Assembly (NCBI GenBank): GCA_031177765.1
Contig: JAPSKH010000005.1
Coordinates: forward strand, 38,576 to 102,575
Direction: 5' to 3'
Source: Microbacterium sp.
Lineage (GTDB): Bacteria; Actinomycetota; Actinomycetes; Actinomycetales; Microbacteriaceae
DNA length: 64,000 nt
Shown here: positions 19,460 through 29,675 of the stretch, in pieces
Layout of the letters: every line of letters starts with the position of its first letter
Position numbering within the stretch: position 1 is the stretch's first letter
Program-made: the position numbers and the translations under genes
The notes under the pieces: model-generated
Told to the model about the DNA's origin: nothing
Seen by the model: only the letters and a program-made list of their open reading frames with translations
Databases searched by the model: none

Positions 19460-20856
19460 CCGAGGACTTCCGGCTGCCTGATCTGGGCGAGGGCCTGCCC
19501 GAGGCGGAGCTCGTGCAGTGGCTCGTCGCCGAGGGCGACACGGTGGCGCTCAACCAGACGATCGCCGAGGTGGAGACGGCGAAGGCCGTCGTGGAGCTGC
19601 CGTCACCGTATGCCGGTACGGTGACGGCGCTCCACGCCGCGGCGGGCGACGTCATCTCCGTCGGCTCCGTGCTGATCTCCTTCGACACCGCGGACGCCTC
19701 GCCGTCGACCAGCAGCGCTCCCGAGCCCGCCGCCGAGGTGGCCCCCGAGACGGCGACGCCGGCGCAGGCGACTCCTGCCGCCGAGCCCAACCTCGTCGGG
19801 TACGGCGCCGCCCCGGCCGGTGCCGGGCGGCCGCGGCGGCGAACCCGCGCCGCCGGGGTCGCGCGCGCAAGCGCGCCCGACACCGCCGTCCTGGAGGCGG
19901 CGCCTCACGACGCCATCCACCTCGGCGACGTGACCGACCGGCCCATCGAGCGGCCGAGGTCCACGCCGCCGGTGCGCAAGCTCGCCAAGGAGCTGGGCGT
20001 GGACCTCGCCCTGGTCGAGGCCACCGGCGCGAGCGGAATCATCACGCGTGCCGACGTCGAAGCGTTCGCGGCCCGCGTCGGCGCGTCGACGATCGGCGGA
20101 GCACCGACGATCGACCGGGAGCCGGCGCCCGCCCAGGACGGGCGCGAGACCCGTGGCCGGGAGACGCGCACCCCCATCCGCGGGGTGCGCAAGCACACGG
20201 CGGAGGCGATGGTCCGCAGCGCCTTCACGGCGCCGCACGTCACGACATTCCTCACCGTCGACGTCACGGCGACGACGGAGCTCATCGCCTCGCTGCGCGC
20301 CGACCGGTCGTTGCAGGACCATCGCATCGGCATCCTCGCCGTGGCGGCCAAGGCGGTGTGTCTGGCACTCGCCCGTCACCCGGAGCTGAACTCGCGCTGG
20401 GACGAAGCGGCGGGCGAGATCGTCGAGCATCACTACGTCAATCTCGGCATCGCCGCCGCCACCGGCCGCGGCCTCGTGGTGCCGAACATCCGCGATGCGC
20501 ACGAGCTGACCCTCGTCGAGCTCGCGGATCGCATCCGCGCCCTGGCTGAGACGGCACGGGCGGGCAAGACGGCACCGGGCGACATGACCGGCGGCACCTT
20601 CTCGATCACCAACGTGGGCGTCTTCGGCGTCGACGCCGGAACGCCCATCCTCAATCCCGGCGAGGCGGGCATCCTCGCTCTTGGCGCCGTGCGACGGCAG
20701 CCGTGGGAGCACCGGGGCGAGATCGCGCTGCGCGATGTCATGACGCTCGCCCTGTCGTTCGACCATCGCCTCGTCGACGGCGAGCAGGGGTCGAAGTTCC
20801 TCGTCGACGTGGCGGACGTGCTGCGCGAGCCGGGTCGCGCGATGCTGCTGCGGTGA
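19456..20856 (+). CDS. bkdC: Dihydrolipoamide acyltransferase (E2) of 2-oxoacid dehydrogenase complex
   Basis: Lipoyl domain (ETAKAVVELPSPYAG), E3-binding domain (PVRKLAKELGVDLALVEATGASGIITRADVEAF), catalytic SFDHRLVDGEQGSKFL. Confidence 0.94.
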   Translation: MTEDFRLPDLGEGLPEAELVQWLVAEGDTVALNQTIAEVETAKAVVELPSPYAGTVTALHAAAGDVISVGSVLISFDTADASPSTSSAPEPAAEVAPETATPAQATPAAEPNLVGYGAAPAGAGRPRRRTRAAGVARASAPDTAVLEAAPHDAIHLGDVTDRPIERPRSTPPVRKLAKELGVDLALVEATGASGIITRADVEAFAARVGASTIGGAPTIDREPAPAQDGRETRGRETRTPIRGVRKHTAEAMVRSAFTAPHVTTFLTVDVTATTELIASLRADRSLQDHRIGILAVAAKAVCLALARHPELNSRWDEAAGEIVEHHYVNLGIAAATGRGLVVPNIRDAHELTLVELADRIRALAETARAGKTAPGDMTGGTFSITNVGVFGVDAGTPILNPGEAGILALGAVRRQPWEHRGEIALRDVMTLALSFDHRLVDGEQGSKFLVDVADVLREPGRAMLLR

Positions 20857-20875
20857 CGTCGGACCTGGCCCGCCG

Positions 20876-22693
20876 TCACGCTCGCTTGGGGTAGAACAGG
20901 CCGAGCCCGTGCCGCTGCAGCACGTCGTAGGCCTCCGCGTACGTCTGAGGCTCCGCGGCGTCCGGCGGCCCGTAGCGCGCGAGCAGAAGGCCCAGCAGGC
21001 CGCGCCCGGGAGAGCTCAGCGGCTTGTGCCTGTGAGGGCCCGACTCCAGATCCGCCGGCTCGTCCTCGTGGGGGTTGGGCGGCATGTACATCGGATGCAC
21101 GACCGGCCACGTCGCCGGGTCGCGCGGGGTGTCGAGGTTCACGACCGAGAACAGGTCGCCCGCCTCGGCATCCCGTCGTGTCAGAGGACGCAGACCGTGC
21201 AGGCGCGTGAGGGTGGCGATGACGGCGGCATGGTGCAGCTCGTCGTGCACGATCGTCCCCGCGCGCGTATACGCCGAGACCGCGATCGCCGGGACGCGAA
21301 CTCCCAGGCGGTCGAACGCGAACCCCATCTCTCCCACGTCGCCGCCCGCTTCGGGCGGGGTGGCGGCCGGCGGAGGGACGTGGTCGTAGGTGCCGCCGTG
21401 CTCGTCGAAGGTGATCAGCAGGAGGGTGTTCATCGCGTTGGAGCCGTCCGGCGTGCTGCTCTGCCTGACCGCGTTGTAGACGTCCGCGACCAGCTTCTCG
21501 CCGGCGCGCACGTCGGAGACGGCGGAATCGACGACCATCTGCCCGTCGACCTCGCTGGAGCGGTACACGCCCACGGGCGGGTGGAAGTCGTTGTGGTTGT
21601 ACACCAGGCGCGGTTCGATGAACGCGTAGGCCGGCAGACGTCCCGCCTGGGCATCGTCGAAGAACTCGGACATGTAGCCGAAGCGGCCCGTGCGCCAGTA
21701 CGGCTCGAGCGCCGGCGCATGGAGGATGCCCGTGAGGGAGACCAGCTGCATCTCGTCGAAGTACACCTTCCACGAAAGCCCCGCGTCCTCGAGACGGTTG
21801 AAGATCGTGGGCGCCGCCGGCGCGTCGAGCCACTTGTCGTAGCCGCCCCCGTGCTTGTTGGTGACGAATCCGTGCGACGTGGAGGCGTGGAAGAACGAGC
21901 GGTTGCCGTAGGTCTGCGACGGCACGGCGGCGAACCAGGCGTCGAAGACTGCGAACCCCTTGGCGAGGGTCGACAGCACCGGGAGCTGCTCCGGCGAGAA
22001 GCCGCCCATGATGTGGGCGGCTTCGTCCGGCGTGGGCGCGCGGCCGTGGCGCAGACGCGCGACGTTGTTGACATAGTCGCGGACGAAGCCCGACATGGTC
22101 GGCTTCGTCCCGGCAGGGGGCGCGTTGAAGGGCTCGGCCATCGCGTCGATCTGACTCGTCGCGTTGGATGCCGGCTCGACCGTGCCGAAGAGCTGCGTGT
22201 TGACGTGCGGGAACTCTTCGCCCGGGTCAGGGTTCGGCCGGCCCATCACCTCGTCGGTCGGTCCGCTGTACGGGTGGGCGGCGATCCGCTCGCCCGAGGG
22301 AGCGGTGTTGGCGTAGTCGCCGAAGGCGAGACCGTCGAAGGTCTCACCGGCCGGAAGCGTCTCAGGCGTGTACAGCCACCCGAGCATGTTGTCGAAGGAC
22401 CGGTTCTCTCCCATGAGCACCACGACGTGGTCGAAGCCCGGCTCGTCCCGCGCGGGCGCGGCGCCGATGTCGACAGATCCCTCGCGGTAGCCCGCCTGAT
22501 ACGCGATCGACGCGCCGGCCGCCGCTCCCACGCCGCCGCCGACCACCATTCCGGCCGCGGCGATGCCGCCGAGCTTGAGGAAGTCGCGGCGGGACCGCAG
22601 CTCCTCGCCGTCGCCGCCGTCGGCGGGCGCGTCCGGCTGCGGCGTCGCGCCCCCGTGCGCCGCGTCGTCCGTCCTGCCGTCGTGCCCCGACAT
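20876..22693 (-). CDS. Phosphoesterase / phospholipase C family protein, Tat-exported
   Basis: Tat motif SRRDFLKLGG; FDHVVVLMGENRSFDNMLGWL; LLITFDEHGGTYDHVPPP. Confidence 0.9.
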   Translation of the reverse strand: MSGHDGRTDDAAHGGATPQPDAPADGGDGEELRSRRDFLKLGGIAAAGMVVGGGVGAAAGASIAYQAGYREGSVDIGAAPARDEPGFDHVVVLMGENRSFDNMLGWLYTPETLPAGETFDGLAFGDYANTAPSGERIAAHPYSGPTDEVMGRPNPDPGEEFPHVNTQLFGTVEPASNATSQIDAMAEPFNAPPAGTKPTMSGFVRDYVNNVARLRHGRAPTPDEAAHIMGGFSPEQLPVLSTLAKGFAVFDAWFAAVPSQTYGNRSFFHASTSHGFVTNKHGGGYDKWLDAPAAPTIFNRLEDAGLSWKVYFDEMQLVSLTGILHAPALEPYWRTGRFGYMSEFFDDAQAGRLPAYAFIEPRLVYNHNDFHPPVGVYRSSEVDGQMVVDSAVSDVRAGEKLVADVYNAVRQSSTPDGSNAMNTLLLITFDEHGGTYDHVPPPAATPPEAGGDVGEMGFAFDRLGVRVPAIAVSAYTRAGTIVHDELHHAAVIATLTRLHGLRPLTRRDAEAGDLFSVVNLDTPRDPATWPVVHPMYMPPNPHEDEPADLESGPHRHKPLSSPGRGLLGLLLARYGPPDAAEPQTYAEAYDVLQRHGLGLFYPKRA

Positions 22694-22723
22694 CGTCGCT
22701 CCAGGGTAGGGCACGTGGGCCCG

Positions 22724-23320
22724 TCAGGCCTCGAGGGCCGCGAGCGCCATGGCCTCGAGGATGCCGCGGACCTCGACGTCGGCCGGACGTGAGCGCAGGG
22801 CCCGCACACTGTGCGGGGTGGAGTTGATCAGCCCGAAGCAGGCGTGGGCGCGAACCCGGAGGTCGTCGTTCGCGCGCGCCGGATGGACCGCGGACAGGAT
22901 GCCGATCCATACCTCGACGTACTCGCGCTGCAGGCGTCGCACGGTGTGGCGGTCCTCGTCGCTGAGACTGCCGAGGTCGCGGTCCTGGACGCGGATCACG
23001 TCGGCGTCGCGCAGCGCGAACTCGACGTGGAACGCCACGAGCGCTCGCAGCTGCTGCGCGGGCCGCTCGTGCTCGCCGACGACGGCGCGGCCGCCGCTGA
23101 GGAGCCGCTCGCTCACGCGCACCAGGATGGCGCCCAGCAGCGCCTGCTTGTTGGCGAAGTGACGGTACAGCGCCGGTCCGCTCACGCCCACGGCGCTGCC
23201 GATGTCCTCAAGACTCACGCCGCTGAACCCGCGCTCGGCGAAGAGCGCGGCCGCCTCCTGCAGGATCGCGGCGTGGCGGTCGGCTTTCGCCCGTCCGCGC
23301 TCGCTGACGCCGCTTGTCAT
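22724..23320 (-). CDS. TetR/AcrR family transcriptional regulator
   Basis: ILQEAAALFAERGFSGVSLEDIGSAVGVSGPALYRHFANKQALL HTH; divergent from acyl-CoA carboxylase operon. Confidence 0.92.
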   Translation of the reverse strand: MTSGVSERGRAKADRHAAILQEAAALFAERGFSGVSLEDIGSAVGVSGPALYRHFANKQALLGAILVRVSERLLSGGRAVVGEHERPAQQLRALVAFHVEFALRDADVIRVQDRDLGSLSDEDRHTVRRLQREYVEVWIGILSAVHPARANDDLRVRAHACFGLINSTPHSVRALRSRPADVEVRGILEAMALAALEA

Positions 23321-23350
23321 TTCAGTTAATCCTCGCTAACCTCGGAGCCA

Positions 23351-23366
23351 GTTAGTGAACACTAAC
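23351..23366. promoter_or_regulatory. Perfect palindromic operator candidate for the adjacent TetR regulator
   Basis: GTTAGTG-AA-CACTAAC; related imperfect half-sites GTTA...TAAC at ~23325-23340. Confidence 0.7.
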
Positions 23367-23424
23367 CAATGCGGTCGCGCCGGGACAACCGGCGTGATCC
23401 GATCGTGACGTCGACGGAGATGAC

Positions 23425-25029
23425 ATGAGCGTGCCGGCAAGCGGTGCCCTGCGCGAGGACGGCTTCGCCTCCGCGGATGCCTCGCAGCGGGCGCTCGCCC
23501 GTCGACTGCGAGAGCGCCTGGCCGCGGCGTCCCTCGGCGGACCCGCGCACGCCCGTGAGCGTCACGTGTCCCGCGGCAAGCTCCTGCCGCGCGACCGCGT
23601 CACGCGTCTTCTCGACGAGGGGAGTCCCTTCCTCGAGATCGCGCCGCTGGCCGCTGACGGCCTCTACGGCGGCGAGGCGCCCGGGGCGGGCGTCATCGCG
23701 GGCATCGGGCTCGTGCACGGCCGCCACGTGCTCGTGGTGTGCAACGACGCGACCGTCAAGGGCGGCACGTACTACCCGATGACGGTCAAGAAGCACCTGC
23801 GGGCCCAGGAGATCGCGCTGGAGAACTGGCTGCCCTGCGTCTACCTCGTCGACTCGGGCGGGGCGTTCCTTCCGCTCCAGGACGAGGTGTTCCCCGATCG
23901 GGATCACTTCGGTCGCATCTTCTTCAACCAGGCCCGACTGTCGGCGGCCGGCATCCCGCAGATCGCCGCGGTGCTGGGCTCCTGCACCGCCGGCGGCGCG
24001 TATGTGCCGGCGATGAGCGACGAGACCGTGATCGTGCGCAACCAGGGGACGATCTTCCTCGGCGGGCCGCCGCTGGTGAAGGCCGCGATCGGCGAGGTGG
24101 TGTCCGCGGAGGATTTGGGCGGGGGAGAGCTCCATGCCCGTCGCTCAGGAGTGGTGGACCACCTCGCGGAGGACGATGAGCACGCGCTCGAGATCGTCCG
24201 GGACATCGTCGCGACGCTGCCGCCTCCCGCCGCACCGGCGTGGGAGGCGGCGGCGCCGGTCCCGCCGGCGGCGGATCCGGAGGAGCTCTACGACGTGGTC
24301 CCGGTGGACGTGAACCAGCCGTACGACGTCCGAGAGGTCATCACCCGCCTGGTCGACGGCAGCGACTTCCACGAGTTCAAGCGCGAGTACGGCCAGACGC
24401 TCGTCACCGGATTCGCCCGCATCCACGGGCATCCCGTGGGCATCGTGGCCAACAACGGCGTCCTGTTCGGCGAGTCGGCGCTCAAGGGCGCGCACTTCAT
24501 CGAGCTGTGCGATCAGCGCGGGACCGCGCTGCTGTTCCTGCAGAACATCTCCGGCTTCATGGTGGGCAGGGACGCCGAGGCGGGCGGCATCGCCAAGGAC
24601 GGCGCGAAGATGGTCACGGCCGTGGCGACCACGCGCGTGCCCAAGCTCACGGTGGTCATCGGCGGATCCTTCGGCGCCGGCAACTACTCGATGTGCGGAC
24701 GGGCGTATTCGCCCCGGTTCCTGTGGACATGGCCGGCGAGCCGGATCTCGGTCATGGGCGGGCAGCAGGCCGCGTCCGTGCTGTCGACCGTGAAGCGGGA
24801 CCAGCTCGCCGGGCGTGGACAGGAATGGCCGCCCGAGGAGCAGGCCGACTTCGAGGCTCCCATCCGGGCCCAGTACGAGGAGCAGGGAAACCCCTACTAC
24901 GCCACGGCTCGGCTCTGGGACGACGGCATCCTGGATCCGGTCGACACGCGCGACGTCCTGGGACTCGCACTCGACGTCATCTCGCGCACCCGTCTTCCCG
25001 ACACCCGCTTCGGCGTCTTCCGGATGTGA
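23425..25029 (+). CDS. accD1: Acyl-CoA carboxylase carboxyltransferase (beta) subunit
   Basis: [81 protein letters not shown] (methylcrotonyl-CoA carboxylase-like). Confidence 0.92.
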   Translation: MSVPASGALREDGFASADASQRALARRLRERLAAASLGGPAHARERHVSRGKLLPRDRVTRLLDEGSPFLEIAPLAADGLYGGEAPGAGVIAGIGLVHGRHVLVVCNDATVKGGTYYPMTVKKHLRAQEIALENWLPCVYLVDSGGAFLPLQDEVFPDRDHFGRIFFNQARLSAAGIPQIAAVLGSCTAGGAYVPAMSDETVIVRNQGTIFLGGPPLVKAAIGEVVSAEDLGGGELHARRSGVVDHLAEDDEHALEIVRDIVATLPPPAAPAWEAAAPVPPAADPEELYDVVPVDVNQPYDVREVITRLVDGSDFHEFKREYGQTLVTGFARIHGHPVGIVANNGVLFGESALKGAHFIELCDQRGTALLFLQNISGFMVGRDAEAGGIAKDGAKMVTAVATTRVPKLTVVIGGSFGAGNYSMCGRAYSPRFLWTWPASRISVMGGQQAASVLSTVKRDQLAGRGQEWPPEEQADFEAPIRAQYEEQGNPYYATARLWDDGILDPVDTRDVLGLALDVISRTRLPDTRFGVFRM

Positions 25030-25032
25030 GCC

Positions 25033-27129
25033 ATGATCGACCGCGCTGACGGCAGAGCGACCGCGACCGGGCTGTTCGACACCGTGCTGGTGGCGAACCG
25101 TGGCGAGATCGCGCGCAGGGTCATCCGGACGCTCCGGCGCCTGGGCATCCGCTCGGTCGCCGTCTACAGCGATGCCGACGCCCAGGCGCCGCACGTCCGT
25201 GAGGCCGACGTGGCCGTCCGGATCGGCCCGGCGCCCGCGGCCGCGTCGTATCTCGACATCGAGGCGGTCGTCGCCGCCGCGCGGCGGACCGGGGCGCAGG
25301 CGGTGCATCCCGGGTACGGATTCCTCTCCGAGAACGCCGCCTTCGCCCGCGCGTGCATGCGGGCGGGCATCGTCTTCATCGGGCCGGGCGAGCGCGCCCT
25401 CGACGTGATGGGCGACAAGATCCGGGCCAAGGAGCACGTGGCCGCGCACGGCGTGCCGACGGTGCCGGGCTTCAGCGCCGTCGGCATGACGGATGCCGAG
25501 ATCGCCGCCGCTGCCGAGAGCGCCGGCTTCCCGCTCCTGGTGAAGCCGTCCGCGGGCGGCGGCGGGAAGGGCATGCAGGCTGTGCAGACGGCGGCGGAGC
25601 TCCCCGACGCCCTGGCGACCGCCCGCCGGGTCGCCGCCGCCGCCTTCGGCGACGACGCCCTGCTGCTGGAGCGCCTGATCGAACGGCCGCGTCACATCGA
25701 GGTGCAGATCCTCGCGGACGGGCAGGGCGGGATCATCCACCTGGGAGAGCGCGAGTGCACGCTGCAGCGTCGACACCAGAAGGTCATCGAGGAGGCGCCG
25801 TCGCCGGTCGTCGACGGCGCTGTGCGAGACCGCCTGGGCGCCGCGGCCTGCGCGGCGGCGGCGTCCGTGGATTATCGCGGCGCCGGCACGGTGGAGTTCC
25901 TCGTGTCCGGCGACCGGCCCGACGAATTCTTCTTCATCGAGATGAACACGCGGCTGCAGGTGGAGCATCCCGTCACCGAGCTGGTGACGGGCGTGGACCT
26001 CGTGGAGCAGCAGGTGCGTGTGGCGGCGGGGGAGCGGCTCGGCATCGCGCAGCACGACGTGCGGCTGACCGGACACGCGATCGAGGCGCGCGTGTACGCG
26101 GAGGCGCCCGAGCGCGGCTTCCTGCCCGCGACGGGCGACGTGCTGCTGTGGCAGGCGGCGCCGCACGCGCGCACCGACAGCGCCGTCGAGACCGGCAGCG
26201 CCGTCACAGCGGACTACGATCCCATGATCGCCAAGGTCATCGCGGTCGGAGACGACCGCGATGAGGCGCTCCGCCGTCTCGACGACGCCCTCGCCGAGAC
26301 GGTCGTGCTCGGCGTCGACACGAACATCGCGTTCCTCCGGACGCTCATCGCCCACGCCGACGTGCAGGCCGGTGCGATGGAGACCGGACTGATCGACCGC
26401 ATGCCGCCCTTCGCATCACCGCCTCCCGACGACAGCGTCCTCCACGCCGCCGCCGCGGCGTGGGACCGCCTCGGCGGCGCGGCATCCGCGCAGTCGGAGG
26501 CCGGGGTCCGAGCGCACGGCGGCGCCGCGCACCACGCGAGCGCCCTCTGGCGCTCGCGCAGCGGATGGCGCCTGACCGGTCCCGTGCCGCCCGTGCAGCG
26601 GTTCGAGACGGATGCCGGTCAGCTGGTGTCCGCAGCTGCGCCGACGGGAGACGGCTCGGGCATCGGCGCGGGATCTGCGGCATCCGGCCCGCGCATGACA
26701 GGCGCGGCGCCCTCCGACGCGCTCACGACAGTCGACGCCGACGGATGGGTGTGGATCCATGCCGCCGGCCGCACCCACCGCCTGCGCCCGGTGTCGCGGC
26801 GCGCGGCGATGCAGCGGCGGCTCGCCGAGCGCGAGCGGTCGACCGCGGCCGCCGACCCCGAGCTGCGCGCCCCCATGCCGGGCGCCGTGGCCGCCGTCCA
26901 CGTCGCCCCCGGCGACACCGTCGCGGCCGGCCAGCGCGTCGTCACCATCGAGGCCATGAAGATGGAGCACCCGGTCACAGCGCCGCACGAGGGCGTCGTC
27001 CGCATCGACGTCGCCGTCGGCGACCAGGTGCGCCGCGATCAGGTGCTCGCGCACGTCGCCTCGCACGAGGCATCCTCACCCGCACCCGCTGCCGACTCCG
27101 CCCACGAGGCGGCGCCGGCACCCTCCTGA
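25033..27129 (+). CDS. accA1: Acetyl/propionyl/methylcrotonyl-CoA carboxylase biotin-carboxylase/BCCP (alpha) subunit
   Basis: Biotin carboxylase domain ([31 protein letters not shown]) and biotinyl motif EAMKMEHPV. Confidence 0.94.
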   Translation: MIDRADGRATATGLFDTVLVANRGEIARRVIRTLRRLGIRSVAVYSDADAQAPHVREADVAVRIGPAPAAASYLDIEAVVAAARRTGAQAVHPGYGFLSENAAFARACMRAGIVFIGPGERALDVMGDKIRAKEHVAAHGVPTVPGFSAVGMTDAEIAAAAESAGFPLLVKPSAGGGGKGMQAVQTAAELPDALATARRVAAAAFGDDALLLERLIERPRHIEVQILADGQGGIIHLGERECTLQRRHQKVIEEAPSPVVDGAVRDRLGAAACAAAASVDYRGAGTVEFLVSGDRPDEFFFIEMNTRLQVEHPVTELVTGVDLVEQQVRVAAGERLGIAQHDVRLTGHAIEARVYAEAPERGFLPATGDVLLWQAAPHARTDSAVETGSAVTADYDPMIAKVIAVGDDRDEALRRLDDALAETVVLGVDTNIAFLRTLIAHADVQAGAMETGLIDRMPPFASPPPDDSVLHAAAAAWDRLGGAASAQSEAGVRAHGGAAHHASALWRSRSGWRLTGPVPPVQRFETDAGQLVSAAAPTGDGSGIGAGSAASGPRMTGAAPSDALTTVDADGWVWIHAAGRTHRLRPVSRRAAMQRRLAERERSTAAADPELRAPMPGAVAAVHVAPGDTVAAGQRVVTIEAMKMEHPVTAPHEGVVRIDVAVGDQVRRDQVLAHVASHEASSPAPAADSAHEAAPAPS

Positions 27130-27145
27130 GACCCCGAGGAGCATC

Positions 27146-28297
27146 ATGGACACCTACGACCTCAGCGATGACGAGCGCGAGCTCGCCGCGATGGTGCGAC
27201 AGTTCGCCGACGAGATCGTCGCGCCGCAGTCGTACGAGGCGGACCGCACGCACACGCTTCCGCTCGACGTCGTGGCGCAGATGGGGGAGCTCGGCCTGTT
27301 CGGGCTGCCCTTCCCCGAGGAGTACGGCGGGCAGGGCGGCGACTACTTCGCCCTGTGCCTGGCCATCGAGGCTCTCGGGCGGGTCGACCAGTCGATCGCC
27401 ATCACGCTGGAGGCGGGCGTGAGCCTGGGCGCCATGCCGGTGTTCCGGTTCGGCACCCAGGAGCAGAAGCGTGAACTGCTGCCCGACCTGCTGGCAGGGC
27501 GGGCGCTGGCCGGCTTCGGCCTGACCGAGCCCGAAGCCGGGTCCGACGCCGGCGCGACGCGCACCACGGCGCGCCTGGATGGTGACGAGTGGGTCCTCAA
27601 CGGCTCCAAGCAGTTCATCACCAACTCCGGCACCGCGATCACCCGCTTCGTCACCGTGACAGCGGTGACCGGCGAGCGCGAGGGCGCGAAGGAGATCTCC
27701 ACCATCATCGTCCCCAACGGCACACCGGGCTTCACCGTCGAGCCGGGGTACGACAAGGTCGGCTGGCGCGCATCCGACACCCACCCGCTCACGTTCCAGG
27801 ACGCGCGGGTGCCCGCCGGCAACCTCCTCGGCGAGCGTGGTCGCGGCTTCGCGAACTTCCTGCACATCCTCGATGAGGGGCGTATCGCGATCGCCGCGCT
27901 GGCCACGGGCGCGGCCGAAGGATGCCTTGAAGCGGCCGTCGACTACGCCCGCAAGCGCACGGTGTTCGGGGAGGCGCTGGCCACCCGGCAGAGCATGCAG
28001 TTCCTCCTGGCCCGCATGCACGCACGCGTCCACAACGCACGCCTGGCCTGGCACCATGCGGCGCGCCTGCGGGATGCCGGCCGGCCCTTCAAGACCGAGG
28101 CGGCGATCGCGAAGCTCACGGCCAGCGACGCCGCGATGGACAACGCGCGCGACGCGACGCAGGTGTTCGGCGGCAACGGGTTCATGAACGAGTACCCGGT
28201 CGCCCGGCACTACCGCGACTCGAAGATCCTCGAGATCGGCGAAGGGACCACGGAGGTCCAGCTGCTCGTGATCGCGCGGGCACTCGGCGTCGCGTGA
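27146..28297 (+). CDS. Acyl-CoA dehydrogenase (isovaleryl-CoA type candidate)
   Basis: FGLTEPEAGSDAGATRTTA, DATQVFGGNGFMNEYPVARHYRDSKILEIGEGTTEVQLLVIAR. Confidence 0.92.
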   Translation: MDTYDLSDDERELAAMVRQFADEIVAPQSYEADRTHTLPLDVVAQMGELGLFGLPFPEEYGGQGGDYFALCLAIEALGRVDQSIAITLEAGVSLGAMPVFRFGTQEQKRELLPDLLAGRALAGFGLTEPEAGSDAGATRTTARLDGDEWVLNGSKQFITNSGTAITRFVTVTAVTGEREGAKEISTIIVPNGTPGFTVEPGYDKVGWRASDTHPLTFQDARVPAGNLLGERGRGFANFLHILDEGRIAIAALATGAAEGCLEAAVDYARKRTVFGEALATRQSMQFLLARMHARVHNARLAWHHAARLRDAGRPFKTEAAIAKLTASDAAMDNARDATQVFGGNGFMNEYPVARHYRDSKILEIGEGTTEVQLLVIARALGVA

Positions 28298-28307
28298 GGA
28301 CGGTAGC

Positions 28308-28814
28308 GTGAGCAACGTGGACGACGACGGCGCGGAGGGCATCGTCCAACGCGGCCTCTACTACGACGAGCTGGACGTCGGGGCGCGGTATCTGCACCGC
28401 CCCGGCCGGACGGCGACCGAGGCCGACAACGTGCTGTTCTCCTCACTGACGATGAACGCGCAGGCCCTGCACCTGGACGCGGCCTACGCGCAGACCCAGC
28501 CGTTCGGTCAGCGGCTCATGAACTCGATGTGGACGCTGTCGACCATGGTGGGCGCATCCGTCACGCAGATCACTCAGGGGACCCTCGTCGCGCAGCTCGG
28601 GCTCTCGGACATCTCGTTCCCGGCGCCGCTGTTCCACGGCGACACCCTGTACACCGAGACGGAGGTCGTCGACAAGCGCCTGTCCGCCTCGCGGCCGGGG
28701 CAGGGGATCGTGACGCTCCGCCACACCGGACGCAACCAGCGCGGCGAGATCGTGGCCGTCGCGACGCGCGTGGCACTGATGTGGCGTGCACCGGACCGGA
28801 AGGACTCCGCATGA
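28308..28814 (+). CDS. MaoC family (R)-specific enoyl-CoA hydratase-like protein
   Basis: RGLYYDELDVGARYLHRPGRTATEADNVLFSSLTMNAQALHLD. Confidence 0.9.
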   Translation: MSNVDDDGAEGIVQRGLYYDELDVGARYLHRPGRTATEADNVLFSSLTMNAQALHLDAAYAQTQPFGQRLMNSMWTLSTMVGASVTQITQGTLVAQLGLSDISFPAPLFHGDTLYTETEVVDKRLSASRPGQGIVTLRHTGRNQRGEIVAVATRVALMWRAPDRKDSA

Positions 28815-29620
28815 GCTTCGCACTCGGCCCGGCGCTGCTGTTCTGCCCGGCGGACCGTCCCGAGCGCTACACGAAGGCGCTCGAGCGCTCCGACGGTGTC
28901 ATCCTCGACCTCGAGGATGCCGTCGCTCCGGCCGACAAGACGGCGGCACGCGGCCACCTCATCGAGTCCGAGCTCGATCCTTCGCGGGTCATCGTGCGGG
29001 TCAACCCCCTCGGCACCGACGACTTCACGGCGGACCTGGCGACGCTGTCGCAGACCGACTATCGGCGCATCATGGTCGCCAAGGCGGACTCGCCCAAGCG
29101 CCTGGCGCGGATCGACGCCCGGTTCGAGGTGGTCGCGCTGTGCGAGACGGCGAAGGGCGTCGCGCAGGCGGACCGGATCGCCGCGCTGGGCAACGTGGTC
29201 GCCCTGATGTGGGGCGCGGAGGACCTCGTGGCAAGCCTCGGCGGCACATCCAGCCGCAAGCCCAACGGCCGCTACCGCGACGTCGCGCGGTATGCCCGCT
29301 CGCGCGTGCTGATCGCGGCCGGCGCCCGCGGCAAGGCGGCGATCGACGCGGTGCATCTGGACATCGGCGACAGCAAGCGCCTGGCCGCCGAGGCCGCCGA
29401 TGCCGCGGCATCCGGCTTCGCGGCGACGGCGTGCATCCACCCGAGCCAGGTGGCCGTCATCCGCGACGCCTATCGCCCTGACGACAAGGCGGTCTCGTGG
29501 GCGGAAGGCGTGATCGCCGCCGCGCGCGGTCAGCGCGGCGTCTTCGCGTATGAGGGCCGCATGATCGACGAGCCGGTGCTCCGTCATGCGCGCGGCGTGC
29601 TGGCGCGGGCGCGGCGGTGA
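28811..29620 (+). CDS. HpcH/HpaI-CitE-like CoA ester lyase
   Basis: LLFCPADRPERYTKALERSDGVILDLEDAVAPADKTAAR, CIHPSQVAVI. Confidence 0.92.
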   Translation: MSFALGPALLFCPADRPERYTKALERSDGVILDLEDAVAPADKTAARGHLIESELDPSRVIVRVNPLGTDDFTADLATLSQTDYRRIMVAKADSPKRLARIDARFEVVALCETAKGVAQADRIAALGNVVALMWGAEDLVASLGGTSSRKPNGRYRDVARYARSRVLIAAGARGKAAIDAVHLDIGDSKRLAAEAADAAASGFAATACIHPSQVAVIRDAYRPDDKAVSWAEGVIAAARGQRGVFAYEGRMIDEPVLRHARGVLARARR

Positions 29621-29630
29621 ATCCGAAGGA

Positions 29631-29664
29631 TCCCTCGGCGAGGGGCGCGTCTTTCGCCGAGGGG
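29631..29664. terminator. Candidate terminator hairpin between convergent CitE-like and phosphatase genes
   Basis: CCCTCGGCGA-12 nt-TCGCCGAGGG. Confidence 0.5.
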
Positions 29665-29675
29665 ATGGCGCCGGC

